Shown piece after piece: positions 13,014 to 20,399 of a stretch of DNA of 20,694 nucleotides (within the stretch, counting starts at the first letter, position 1; each line of letters begins with the position of its first letter). Source of the DNA: JAWLEV01 sp046538105 (GTDB taxonomy: Bacteria; Chloroflexota; Anaerolineae; UBA1429); assembly GCA_046538105.1 (NCBI GenBank), contig JBKHJO010000040.1, positions 1 to 20,694 on the forward strand, read 5' to 3'. The notes under the pieces were generated by a model, which saw only the letters and a program-made list of their open reading frames with translations, had not been told where the DNA came from and ran no database searches. The position numbers were made by a program, and so were the translations under genes.

Positions 13014-15512
13014 ATGATAGGATTTGATAGATTTACAGATAAAGCACAGGAGGCGGCGACCCTGGCGTATGAGGTGATGCTGCGCTACAAGCATTCACAA
13101 CTCGATACAGAACATATGCTGCTGGCTTTGCTGGAGCAGCCTGACAGCATCGTGCCCGAACTTTTGGGAAGGCTCGATGTGGATGTAAGGCGCATACGTC
13201 GGCGCGTTGCTGGCGTGCTTGAGGCCAATGCCAAATTGGCTTCCTCTGAAATGTCGAATTTTCAGCAGGTTTATATCACCCCACGCGTCAAGCGTCTTAT
13301 GGAGGGCGCCAACGAGGAGGCGTCCATGCGCAACGATGAATATATCTCCACCGAGCACATGTTCCTGGCTATTCTCAGTGCGCAGAACAGCGCCGCCTCG
13401 CGTATCCTCTCCGATGAGGGGATCACCTATGAGCGTTTCTCGCAGATTCTCAAAGAGCATGAGAAGAGACGCCAGGAAGGTCGGGGCGGCGAGGCGCGTT
13501 TTCAGACCTTGCAGCAGTACAGTCGCGATCTGACCGAACTGGCCCATGAGGGAGAGTTGGATCCGGTCATCGGCCGCGATACAGAGATCATGCGTGTCTT
13601 GCAGGTGCTCTCGCGCCGCAAAAAGAATAACCCCGTGCTTATCGGGGAGGCGGGTGTGGGCAAGACGGCCATTGTGGAAGGATTGGCGCAAAAGATCGTG
13701 GAGGGCGATGTGCCCGAGCTCCTCATCGGCAAGCGTATCGTGTCCCTCGATCTGGGTGCCCTGCTGGCCGGAGCCCGTTTCCGTGGCGAGTTTGAACAGC
13801 GCCTCAAGGCCGCGCTGGAAGAGATAAACCAGGCCGAAGGGGAGATCATCCTCTTTATCGACGAGTTGCACACCGTGGTCGGTGCAGGCGCGGCCCAGGG
13901 GGCCATCGATGCTTCCAATATGATGAAACCCGCCCTGGCACGCGGCGAACTGCGTTGCATCGGAGCCACGACGCTGAACGAGTATCGTAAGCACATCGAA
14001 AGCGACGGGGCATTGGAGCGGCGCTTTGCCCCCATCTATGTAGATGAACCCAGTATCGAGGAGACCATCGAGATGCTGGAAGGCCTCCGAGATCGTTATG
14101 AGAAGCATCATCAGGTAGAGATAACGGATGACGCTTTGGTGGCCGCAGCGCGGCTTTCCGAGCGCTATATCAAGGACCGTCATCTTCCTGACAAGGCCAT
14201 AGACCTGATCGATGAGGCTTCTTCGCGGTTACGTATCGTCATCCATAGTTTGCCCCCCGAGTTAAAGGAGGTGCGTATGGAACTGATGAGCCTGGCCGAG
14301 GAGGAGGAAAAGGCGGGGCGAGAGCGCAACTATGCCCGGGCGGCGGAGATAAGAAGCCAGCGGCTGCAGCGCGAGATGGAATTCACGGCGGAAAAGGCCG
14401 CCTGGCAGAAACAACAGGGCATCGATGAGGTGGTCGATGAGGATGACGTGGCGGATATCGTGGCCATGTGGCAGGGTATTCCTGTGAATCGCTTACAGCA
14501 GACGGAAACCGAGCGCCTGTTGCAGATGGAAAAGCACCTCAAAAAGCGCGTCATCGGTCAGGATGAGGCCATCGCGGCCGTCTCGGACGCCATCCGTCGG
14601 GCGCGCGCGGGGCTAAAGGATCCTCGCCGGCCCATCGGCAGTTTTATCTTTCTCGGTTCCAGTGGTGTGGGCAAGACAGAGTTGGCCAAAGCGCTGGCCG
14701 AGTTCCTGTTTGACGATGAGAACGCTCTGCTCCAGATCGATATGAGCGAGTATGGTGAGCGACATACCGTATCGCGATTCGTCGGCGCGCCGCCCGGATA
14801 CGTGGGTTATGACGAGGGTGGCCAGTTGACAGAGGCGGTTCGTCGTCGTCCCTATCAGGTGGTCCTCTTTGACGAGATCGAAAAGGCCCACGACGACGTA
14901 TGGAATGCCCTGCTGCAGGTGCTGGAAGAAGGGCAACTCACGGACGGCCACGGCCGTATGGTGGACTTTAGCAATACGGTGTTGATCATGACCTCCAATA
15001 TCGGCACCAAATACGTCAGCCGACAGGGAGGCGCGCTGGGTTTCCCGGTCACCGATGATCTGGACGAGGAGGAACGCTTTGCCGACGATGTCTCGCAGGA
15101 TCTAAAGCGCACCTTCCGTCCCGAGTTCCTGAATCGTATCGACGAGATCATCATCTTCCACAAGCTCAGTCACGATGTCGTGAAACAGATCGTCGATCTG
15201 CAGATCGAAAAGTTGGAGGAGCGATTGGTCGAAAAAGAGATGCGTATACTGCTCACGGAACCCGCCAAGGACTGGTTGGCCGATAGGGGGTATGATCCAC
15301 AGTTTGGTGCCCGTCCGCTGCGGCGTGCCATACAGCGTTATATAGAGAGTTCCCTCTCGCAAGAGTTGCTAGAGGGCGCATTCTCCACAGGTGATACCAT
15401 ACTGATCGACCTGGATGAGAAAGAGGACGAACTGGTCTTTGAGAAGGTTGATGGGGAGGTCAGAAAGCGCCTTGAGGAGGAACTTGTGATGGACACCGAA
15501 CTAGCGGAATAG
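13014..15512 (+). CDS. clpC: ClpC-type AAA+ unfoldase of the Clp protease
   Basis: An 832-residue Hsp100 that unfolds proteins and feeds them to ClpP. Two N-terminal Clp repeats (1-145) are followed by ATPase 1 with Walker A GEAGVGKT at 211-218 and Walker B ILFIDELH. A short middle domain carries a UVR-like segment (YARAAEIRSQRLQREME). ATPase 2 has Walker A GSSGVGKT at 548-555 and VVLFDEIEKAH. L675-G676-F677 sits in the loop after the second ATPase sensor strand, exactly where ClpC proteins carry their ClpP-docking tripeptide. The short middle domain and the LGF separate it from ClpB. GAGGGAAAG precedes the ATG. clpP is not in the window. The tail is unusually acidic. Confidence 0.95.
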   Translation: MIGFDRFTDKAQEAATLAYEVMLRYKHSQLDTEHMLLALLEQPDSIVPELLGRLDVDVRRIRRRVAGVLEANAKLASSEMSNFQQVYITPRVKRLMEGANEEASMRNDEYISTEHMFLAILSAQNSAASRILSDEGITYERFSQILKEHEKRRQEGRGGEARFQTLQQYSRDLTELAHEGELDPVIGRDTEIMRVLQVLSRRKKNNPVLIGEAGVGKTAIVEGLAQKIVEGDVPELLIGKRIVSLDLGALLAGARFRGEFEQRLKAALEEINQAEGEIILFIDELHTVVGAGAAQGAIDASNMMKPALARGELRCIGATTLNEYRKHIESDGALERRFAPIYVDEPSIEETIEMLEGLRDRYEKHHQVEITDDALVAAARLSERYIKDRHLPDKAIDLIDEASSRLRIVIHSLPPELKEVRMELMSLAEEEEKAGRERNYARAAEIRSQRLQREMEFTAEKAAWQKQQGIDEVVDEDDVADIVAMWQGIPVNRLQQTETERLLQMEKHLKKRVIGQDEAIAAVSDAIRRARAGLKDPRRPIGSFIFLGSSGVGKTELAKALAEFLFDDENALLQIDMSEYGERHTVSRFVGAPPGYVGYDEGGQLTEAVRRRPYQVVLFDEIEKAHDDVWNALLQVLEEGQLTDGHGRMVDFSNTVLIMTSNIGTKYVSRQGGALGFPVTDDLDEEERFADDVSQDLKRTFRPEFLNRIDEIIIFHKLSHDVVKQIVDLQIEKLEERLVEKEMRILLTEPAKDWLADRGYDPQFGARPLRRAIQRYIESSLSQELLEGAFSTGDTILIDLDEKEDELVFEKVDGEVRKRLEEELVMDTELAE

Positions 15513-15534
15513 CGCAAGACATCATCTCCTTTTG

Positions 15535-15572
15535 CCGGGGGCGCCGCGCATATAGACGCGCGGTGCCCCCGG
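15535..15572 (+). terminator. Rho-independent terminator of clpC
   Basis: A 15-bp GC-rich stem, CCGGGGGCGCCGCGC (15535-15549) with 15558-15572, one G-U wobble and an eight-base loop, followed by TTTGTGTG. It starts 22 bases after the clpC stop. The T-run is short, but the stem is very strong. Confidence 0.8.
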
Positions 15573-15607
15573 TTTGTGTGCCAGGGATGTCGCGTACTTG
15601 CAGACAA

Positions 15608-15722
15608 AAAAGCCTCCGTGGGTTGGGATGGCAGGAACCGTCGGCTGAAGCAAGGGTGTCCATCGCGAGGGGGGAATCTGAAGGAAGCGTAAAGCAAAAC
15701 GCGGGTTCGACGAGCAGGCACT
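15608..15722 (+). mobile_element. Possible remnant of a group II intron (domain I region)
   Basis: In the gap between clpC and degV no coding region is credible. The stretch containing GGGTTGGGATGGCAGGAACC, GGCTGAAGCAAGGGTGTCC and GGGGAATCTGAAGGAAGC, then a small GCGT/ACGC hairpin and CGACGAGCAGGC, closely resembles, from memory, the 5' domain I of bacterial group II intron RNAs of the reverse-transcriptase-encoding kind. Only about 115 bases are present. The catalytic domain V and any intron-encoded reverse transcriptase are absent, so this would be a dead fragment. The strand and the family rest on recalled sequence resemblance without an alignment. The rest of the gap (15723-15925) shows only an imperfect inverted repeat. 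Confidence 0.42.
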
Positions 15723-15778
15723 GGACAAAAGTCTTGCACGGGACAACTTGGCTGTGGACGAGGAGGCCCAACAGTTTT

Positions 15779-15832
15779 GATACCCTTGTATGACCACATC
15801 GTTTGATACTCTCGCAGACATACAAAAGTATC
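15779..15832. repeat. Imperfect inverted repeat in the clpC-degV gap
   Basis: GATACCCTTGTATG (15779-15792) and CATACAAAAGTATC (15819-15832) pair at 12 of 14 positions across a 26-base spacer, and a third TTTGATAC lies in the spacer. No target-site duplication or coding capacity is seen. It may be debris from a small element or a chance structure. Confidence 0.4.
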
Positions 15833-15925
15833 CAATCATCCAGGGGTGGTGTGTGTAGATCCAGCGGGGGACGGGGGGCTCCCTGCTCCCCAATTTACTT
15901 CTGGACTGATGTCGTTATCCCGGGT

Positions 15926-16789
15926 CTACTTTTCTGCATATGCGCAGAGGGCGATGGCGCCGGGCCCCGTATGTACCCCCAATACTGGCCCCGTGATGTT
16001 GACAAGCAGTTCGGCGGGGGCATAATCGCGGCGGATGCGCCCGGCCATGCGCTGAGCCTCCTCGGGCGCGGCGCCATGCATCACGGCGATATGCAGGGGG
16101 CTGCTGGTATCCAGTTGTTCGAAGAAGCGCTGATAGAAGGTTTCCAGGGACCTTTTGCGGGTGCGCACCTGGGTGGCGGGCTCCACACGCCCCGTCTCAT
16201 GATCGATATATATGATGGGTTTGACGTGCAGCAGTGTGCCGATAAAGCGCGTGGCCCCACCGATACGCCCTCCTTTATGCAGATACTCTAACGTGTCCAG
16301 GCAGACGAACTGCACCAGTTCCTGGCGTACCTTTTCTGCTGCAGTCAACATGGCCTGGACATCGCCGCCGGCTTCGCGGGCCCGTGCCGCTGCCAGCACC
16401 TGCCAGCCCAGGCTCATGGTGGGTCCCCTGGCGTCCAGGCAGTGAACAGGGATGTCCACCTGCCTGGCAGCCTGTTGAGCCGCGTTAAAGGTGCCGCTCA
16501 TCGCGCTGCTGATGGTGATTATCACGATCTCCTTGGCCCCATTTTCCTTCGCCTCTTTGTAGGCCCTTACAAAACGGGAGGGGTTGGGATGCGCCGTCTT
16601 GGGATGTACGGCGTCCTCTGTGAGGCGCTGGTAAAAGGCCTGGGGCTGCAGGTCGACGTGATCGCGCAGCGTCTCCTCGCCCCAGATGATGAGAAGAGGT
16701 ACCACGATGATGTCGTACCTATCAACGAGTTCCTGTGGAATGTCGGACGTGCTGTCGGTGATGAGGGCGATATTATTATGAGATGGCAT
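15926..16789 (-). CDS. DegV family protein (fatty-acid-binding, FakB-like)
   Basis: A 287-residue cytoplasmic lipid-binding protein. ALITDSTSDIP at the N-terminus, PKTAHPNPSRF near residue 65, ITISSAMSGTFNAAQ near 95, and LEYLHKGGRIGG followed by KPIIY are the standard DegV landmarks. FakB members present a fatty acid to the kinase FakA for phosphorylation and entry to phospholipid synthesis. That role is established for the family and assumed here; no fakA-like kinase gene is in the window. The start has GGAG four bases upstream, and the length is normal. It is divergent from the ParB-like gene. Confidence 0.92.
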   Translation of the reverse strand: MPSHNNIALITDSTSDIPQELVDRYDIIVVPLLIIWGEETLRDHVDLQPQAFYQRLTEDAVHPKTAHPNPSRFVRAYKEAKENGAKEIVIITISSAMSGTFNAAQQAARQVDIPVHCLDARGPTMSLGWQVLAAARAREAGGDVQAMLTAAEKVRQELVQFVCLDTLEYLHKGGRIGGATRFIGTLLHVKPIIYIDHETGRVEPATQVRTRKRSLETFYQRFFEQLDTSSPLHIAVMHGAAPEEAQRMAGRIRRDYAPAELLVNITGPVLGVHTGPGAIALCAYAEK

Positions 16790-16846
16790 GATGCTCCGTT
16801 TCTCTGTTCATATTTCCTGCGGCGAGATTGCGTGTCGGACATGTAA

Positions 16847-16876
16847 ATTGTACTGTAATTCTCACGGGATTGGTAA
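16847..16876 (-). promoter_or_regulatory. Candidate degV promoter
   Basis: Minus strand: TTACCA (plus 16871-16876, four of six), 18 bases, TACAAT (plus 16847-16852, five of six). Start near 16840, leader about 50 bases. Confidence 0.4.
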
Positions 16877-16919
16877 TCGGCGAAATGGGATTGGGCTTTG
16901 GTACTCCTCGTGTTATCTT

Positions 16920-16949
16920 TTGGACTTTTCACTCTGTTACGTCTATCAT
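16920..16949 (+). promoter_or_regulatory. Weak candidate promoter for the ParB-like gene
   Basis: TATCAT (16944-16949, five of six) with a poor TTGGAC 18 bases upstream (16920-16925). Transcription would begin near 16956, which agrees with the ribosome binding site at 16982-16985 and the start at 16992 and disfavours earlier start codons. Confidence 0.32.
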
Positions 16950-16991
16950 ATGTCCAGTCTCGACGATAGAATATCTGATCTGAGGAAAAAC

Positions 16992-18026
16992 ATGGATAAG
17001 GAACGGCGCGTCATCTATCTTGATCCCCGTAATCTGTTGCCCAGTCGGCAGAACGTGCGCTCCGATCCCGGCGATCTGGTACGATTGGCCGACACGATTC
17101 GCGAGTTCGGGCTCCTGCAGCCCCTGGGCGTGCGGCCCGACGACCAGGGCTACCGCGTGGTCTATGGCAGTCGCAGGCGCAAGGCGGCCATAGATGCTGG
17201 ACTGACCCGGGTGCCCTGTATAATTCTGGACGATCTCACAGAGGCCGACGTGATCGTTCAGCAGATGCTGGAGAATCTTCAGCGGCTGGATCTGGGGGAT
17301 ATGGAAAAGGCCCAGGCCTTTGAGCGCCTCTTTCAGCGGCTGACGGGCGAGGGATTCTCACCGTCGGATGCGCTGGAGGAGATGGGGCGCATGTTGGGCC
17401 TCTCGTCGCGGCAGATCCGCCGCTATCTGCGCCTGCAAGAACTTTGTCCCGAGGCGCGACATCTGGTGGCCGAGGGGGAACTGGGGGTTACCCACGGCCA
17501 GCATCTGGCGGGGATAACGCCGGACGAGAGGCAGATGCGGGTGGCCCAGTTGGCGGTGGAGGAAGGGCTCTCGGCGGCCGAACTGTCGCGGTTATGCGCG
17601 GCCCTGCGTCACAACGCCAACATCGATCCTGGCCTGGCCCTGCATATGCTACGGCGTGGCGAGCAGGTGGCCATCATCGAGGAGCGGTCGCGCCAGACAC
17701 CCCCCGCCATGCCCTCTCGCCCCCGTGTCGAGGAGGATGACGATATGTGGGGCGTGGAGGAGGAAGAAGAAGAAAAAGTCTTTGACGCCCATGAGCATAT
17801 GCAGCCCGCCGCTCCTTCAAAGAAAGAGCAGTTGCGCGAGATCGACTCGCTGGATGAGTTCCTGGATGAGGTGCAGCGTCTGACGCAATGTGTGGAGGAC
17901 GGGCGGTTTCAGCGGCTGCTGGCGGCCGATGAGGGCAGCGTAATCAAAGTGGCCCCTGCGGCACGACAATTGCGCTTCCTGGCCGACGCCGTCTCCGCTA
18001 TCGTGGATGCCTCGAGTAGACGTTGA
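16992..18026 (+). CDS. ParB/Spo0J-like protein without a ParA partner
   Basis: A 344-residue protein with a ParB N-terminal CTPase-type domain (residues 5-100) and a helix-turn-helix DNA-binding domain (about 115-205). The signature G-E-R-R-x-R-A-A appears as GSRRRKAA at 59-66, so the Glu is Ser. ENLQR at 94-98 matches the conserved E-N-x-x-R. The helix MLGLSSRQIRRYLRL is the recognition region. A linker with EEDDD and six consecutive Glu separates a C-terminal helical domain (from about 270), probably for dimerisation. Upstream in-frame starts at 16788 and 16950 are rejected because GAGG precedes 16992 at the right distance and the domain starts there. No parA is adjacent, so it may be a nucleoid-occlusion type or a specialised ParB rather than the chromosome segregation protein. 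Confidence 0.85.
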   Translation: MDKERRVIYLDPRNLLPSRQNVRSDPGDLVRLADTIREFGLLQPLGVRPDDQGYRVVYGSRRRKAAIDAGLTRVPCIILDDLTEADVIVQQMLENLQRLDLGDMEKAQAFERLFQRLTGEGFSPSDALEEMGRMLGLSSRQIRRYLRLQELCPEARHLVAEGELGVTHGQHLAGITPDERQMRVAQLAVEEGLSAAELSRLCAALRHNANIDPGLALHMLRRGEQVAIIEERSRQTPPAMPSRPRVEEDDDMWGVEEEEEEKVFDAHEHMQPAAPSKKEQLREIDSLDEFLDEVQRLTQCVEDGRFQRLLAADEGSVIKVAPAARQLRFLADAVSAIVDASSRR

Positions 18027-18049
18027 TTTCCCATGTGAGTGAGGGGGCG

Positions 18050-19261
18050 ATGACCAAAGTTTCCCTTGTACGTTGCGATGATTATGAGCCCTCCCGCGTC
18101 GAGTCTGCCCTGCGACGCAATATCGATCTGTTGGGAGGCATGGAATCCTTTGTGTCGCCGGGACAGCGTGTCCTCCTCAAGCCCAATCTGGTGCGCGCCG
18201 TGGAGCCAGAGCGTGCCGTCTCCACCCATCCCACGGTGGTGGCTGCCGTGGCCAAACTCGTTCGTGAGGTGGGGGCTGTCCCCGTCATCGTCGAATCTCC
18301 GGGTGGGCCATATAATGCCGCCACGTTGCGGGGAACGTACCGTCGAACGGAGATGGATTGGGCAGCCGAGATCGGTGGCGCGGAACTGAACTACAATGTG
18401 GAGGCCACCCAGGTCTCCCATCCTGAGGGCAACGTCCTGCGTAGGCTCGATGTGGTGCAGCCCCTTTTGGAGGCCGATGCGGTGATCAACCTGGCCAAGC
18501 TCAAGACCCACAACCTCACGGGACTGACGCTGGCGGTAAAGAATCTATTTGGGTTGGTTCCGGGCATAGTCAAGATCGGTTATCACGCCAAACTGCAGGA
18601 GCGGCGGCTCTTCTGTGAGGGGCTGGTGGACATCTTTGCCTACGTCCAGCCTGTGTTGAACATCATGGATGCCGTGGTGGGCATGGAGGGACAGGGGCCC
18701 TCTGGAGGGGATCCGCGGCCTTTGAACGCTCTTATCGCTGGCGCCGATGCCCTGGCCGTGGACGTCGTATCCGCCGCCCTGGTGGGCTATGAACCCCTGG
18801 AGGTCTTGACCACCAGAGTGGCCGCCGAGCGCGGTTTGACCACGGGGCGGATGGAGGATATCTCTCTCCTGGGCGAATCACTGGCCGCGTTACAGGTGGA
18901 TGATTTTCGCCGGGGTGTAGAGGCCGACATAGATCCCGGCCTGCTGCCGGGCTTTGTGCGTCGCCTGGTGGGATTGGATGGTTCCCGCCCAGAGGGCGAG
19001 GGCGGCGGTGGACTGATCCACACCCTGAGCCACGGCTGGATGTGGCGTCAGCTCGTGGCCCTGCCCCATGCAGGCGAAAAGTGCACTGGCTGTGGCTACT
19101 GCGTGGACCATTGCCCCGTGGGGGCCATCGAGATCGTGGATGGCAAAGCCCATATGGATCCTCAGACGTGCATCCGCTGCTATTGCTGCCACGAACTCTG
19201 CCCCCAGTTGGCCGTAGAGTTGCGCCGACCCCTGCTGGGCCGTCTTCTCCTCGGTAACTAG
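18050..19261 (+). CDS. DUF362 protein with C-terminal 2x[4Fe-4S] ferredoxin domain
   Basis: A 403-residue protein. The N-terminal 300 residues are the DUF362 fold (GQRVLLKPNLV, HPTVVAAVAKLVRE, VIVESPGG, INLAKLKTHNLTGLTLAVKNLFG, MDAVVGMEGQGP). The C-terminus is a bacterial ferredoxin module with two clusters, C-TG-C-GY-C-VDH-CP and C-IR-C-YC-C-HEL-CP, each with all four cysteines. The family is iron-sulfur and presumably redox active, but its reaction is not established. The start at 18050 has GAGGGGG; an in-frame TTG at 18023 has no such site. It lies 23 bp after the ParB-like gene, so the two are probably co-transcribed. No signal peptide is seen. Its stop interlocks with that of the convergent peptidase gene. 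Confidence 0.9.
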   Translation: MTKVSLVRCDDYEPSRVESALRRNIDLLGGMESFVSPGQRVLLKPNLVRAVEPERAVSTHPTVVAAVAKLVREVGAVPVIVESPGGPYNAATLRGTYRRTEMDWAAEIGGAELNYNVEATQVSHPEGNVLRRLDVVQPLLEADAVINLAKLKTHNLTGLTLAVKNLFGLVPGIVKIGYHAKLQERRLFCEGLVDIFAYVQPVLNIMDAVVGMEGQGPSGGDPRPLNALIAGADALAVDVVSAALVGYEPLEVLTTRVAAERGLTTGRMEDISLLGESLAALQVDDFRRGVEADIDPGLLPGFVRRLVGLDGSRPEGEGGGGLIHTLSHGWMWRQLVALPHAGEKCTGCGYCVDHCPVGAIEIVDGKAHMDPQTCIRCYCCHELCPQLAVELRRPLLGRLLLGN

Positions 19262-20328
19262 CCGAGAAAGTTCAGGTGGAAGTTGGCTTTCACATCCCTG
19301 ATAAACTGCTCTAGCACCGTCACCGCATCCATGGCATCGTTCAGATCCAGGGTACATACGGGGGTGTGGGAGTACCGCCGTGCCAGGCCGAGCCCCGCCG
19401 TGGGGACGCCCCGGCGACTGAGGTGAATGGTCCCCGCGTCGGTGCCCGCCTTGCCCACGATGGTGCAGGGTTGAAGCGTGACGCCGCAGGCGTCGGCGGC
19501 GCGTCGCAGATGGGCGTTCATGGCCGGGTGACCGATCTGGGCGCTGTTGGCCAGCAGGAGAACGGGGCCCTCGCCGATGCGCGCCGGCAGTTCCTTGTAA
19601 TAGTCCACGTCGGGGGTGCCCCCGGCCATGAACGTGTCCACCACGATGGCACAGTCAGGTTGGGCGGTGTAGGCCGCCACCTCCGCGCCGCGAAAGCCTA
19701 TCTCCTCCTGTACACAGACGGTACCCTGCAACGTGCAGGTCAGTGACGCGCCCTGTAACTGCCGAAACAGTTCCAGCAGGATGGCGCAGCCGATGCGGTT
19801 GTCGATGGATTTGCCGCATACCCTGTCGCCGTTATCGTAGCGCAAGAGAGGGCTGTAATAGGCGACGGGGTCCCCCACCGCTATGCCCATTTCCCTCACT
19901 TCCTCGGCGCTGTGGGCGCCCACGTCGATGTACAGTTCGTCTGGGGGAAGCACCTTCCGTTGCTCTTCTGACGTCTGCAGATGACCCGACTTGACGCCGA
20001 TCACGCCCAGGTGTCCATTGACCCGCACCCGCCGGCCCAGGAGCATGGAGGGAATGACGCCGCCCAGGGTATCGAAGCGGAGGAACCCCTGGGCGTCGAC
20101 GCTCTTGACCATGGCTCCGATCTCGTCCGAATGGGCCGCGATCATGAGCCGGGGACCGTCGCCGTTTCCCCGTCGCGTGGCATAGAGGTTGCCCATGGAA
20201 TCGACCTCGATATCGTCGGCCAGGTCAGCAAATGCGTCGCGCAGATAACGCACCACGTCCTGTTCAAAGCCGGCCACGCCGTCGAGGGCCGTCAGTTCGC
20301 TCAGCGTATCAAATAAACGTTCCTTCAC
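19258..20328 (-). CDS. M42-family metallo-aminopeptidase (deblocking aminopeptidase / endoglucanase-like)
   Basis: A 356-residue cytoplasmic di-metal aminopeptidase that trims N-terminal residues from peptides, normally as a large tetrahedral dodecamer. Metal ligands and catalytic residues are visible in order: His in AAHSDEIG, the bridging Asp in KSIDNRIG, the Glu pair in VQEEIGFRG, Asp in IVVDTFMAGG, and the last His in RYSHTP. The GTG at 20328 is chosen: AAAGGG stands seven bases before it and the protein then begins KERLFDTLSELTALDGVAGFE, as M42 proteins do. The longer reading from a GTG at 20379 would add 17 unlike residues and begin inside an inverted repeat. It would degrade peptides released by Clp and HtrA; that link is inferred. 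Confidence 0.9.
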   Translation of the reverse strand: MKERLFDTLSELTALDGVAGFEQDVVRYLRDAFADLADDIEVDSMGNLYATRRGNGDGPRLMIAAHSDEIGAMVKSVDAQGFLRFDTLGGVIPSMLLGRRVRVNGHLGVIGVKSGHLQTSEEQRKVLPPDELYIDVGAHSAEEVREMGIAVGDPVAYYSPLLRYDNGDRVCGKSIDNRIGCAILLELFRQLQGASLTCTLQGTVCVQEEIGFRGAEVAAYTAQPDCAIVVDTFMAGGTPDVDYYKELPARIGEGPVLLLANSAQIGHPAMNAHLRRAADACGVTLQPCTIVGKAGTDAGTIHLSRRGVPTAGLGLARRYSHTPVCTLDLNDAMDAVTVLEQFIRDVKANFHLNFLG

Positions 20329-20369
20329 AGTTTCCCTTTCTTGTCCATTGTCTGTGCTTTTTATGCGTC

Positions 20370-20399
20370 GAGCGGTCACTCATCATGGCGTGACCGCTC
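20370..20399. repeat. Inverted repeat upstream of the M42 gene
   Basis: GAGCGGTCAC (20370-20379) and GTGACCGCTC (20390-20399) are exact complements around a ten-base loop. On the plus strand a run of six T follows 11 bases later (20410-20415). It could be an operator for the peptidase gene or a terminator for a transcript crossing from the left; neither is settled. Confidence 0.5.

Noticed and set aside
16788..16991. Longer N-terminus for the ParB-like protein (starts at 16788 or 16950)
   Set aside because: The added residues are Cys-rich and unlike ParB, no ribosome binding site precedes them, and a candidate -10 box lies at 16944-16949.
20329..20379. Upstream GTG start for the M42 peptidase at 20379
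   Set aside because: It begins inside an inverted repeat and adds residues unlike the family; the GTG at 20328 has AAAGGG at proper spacing.
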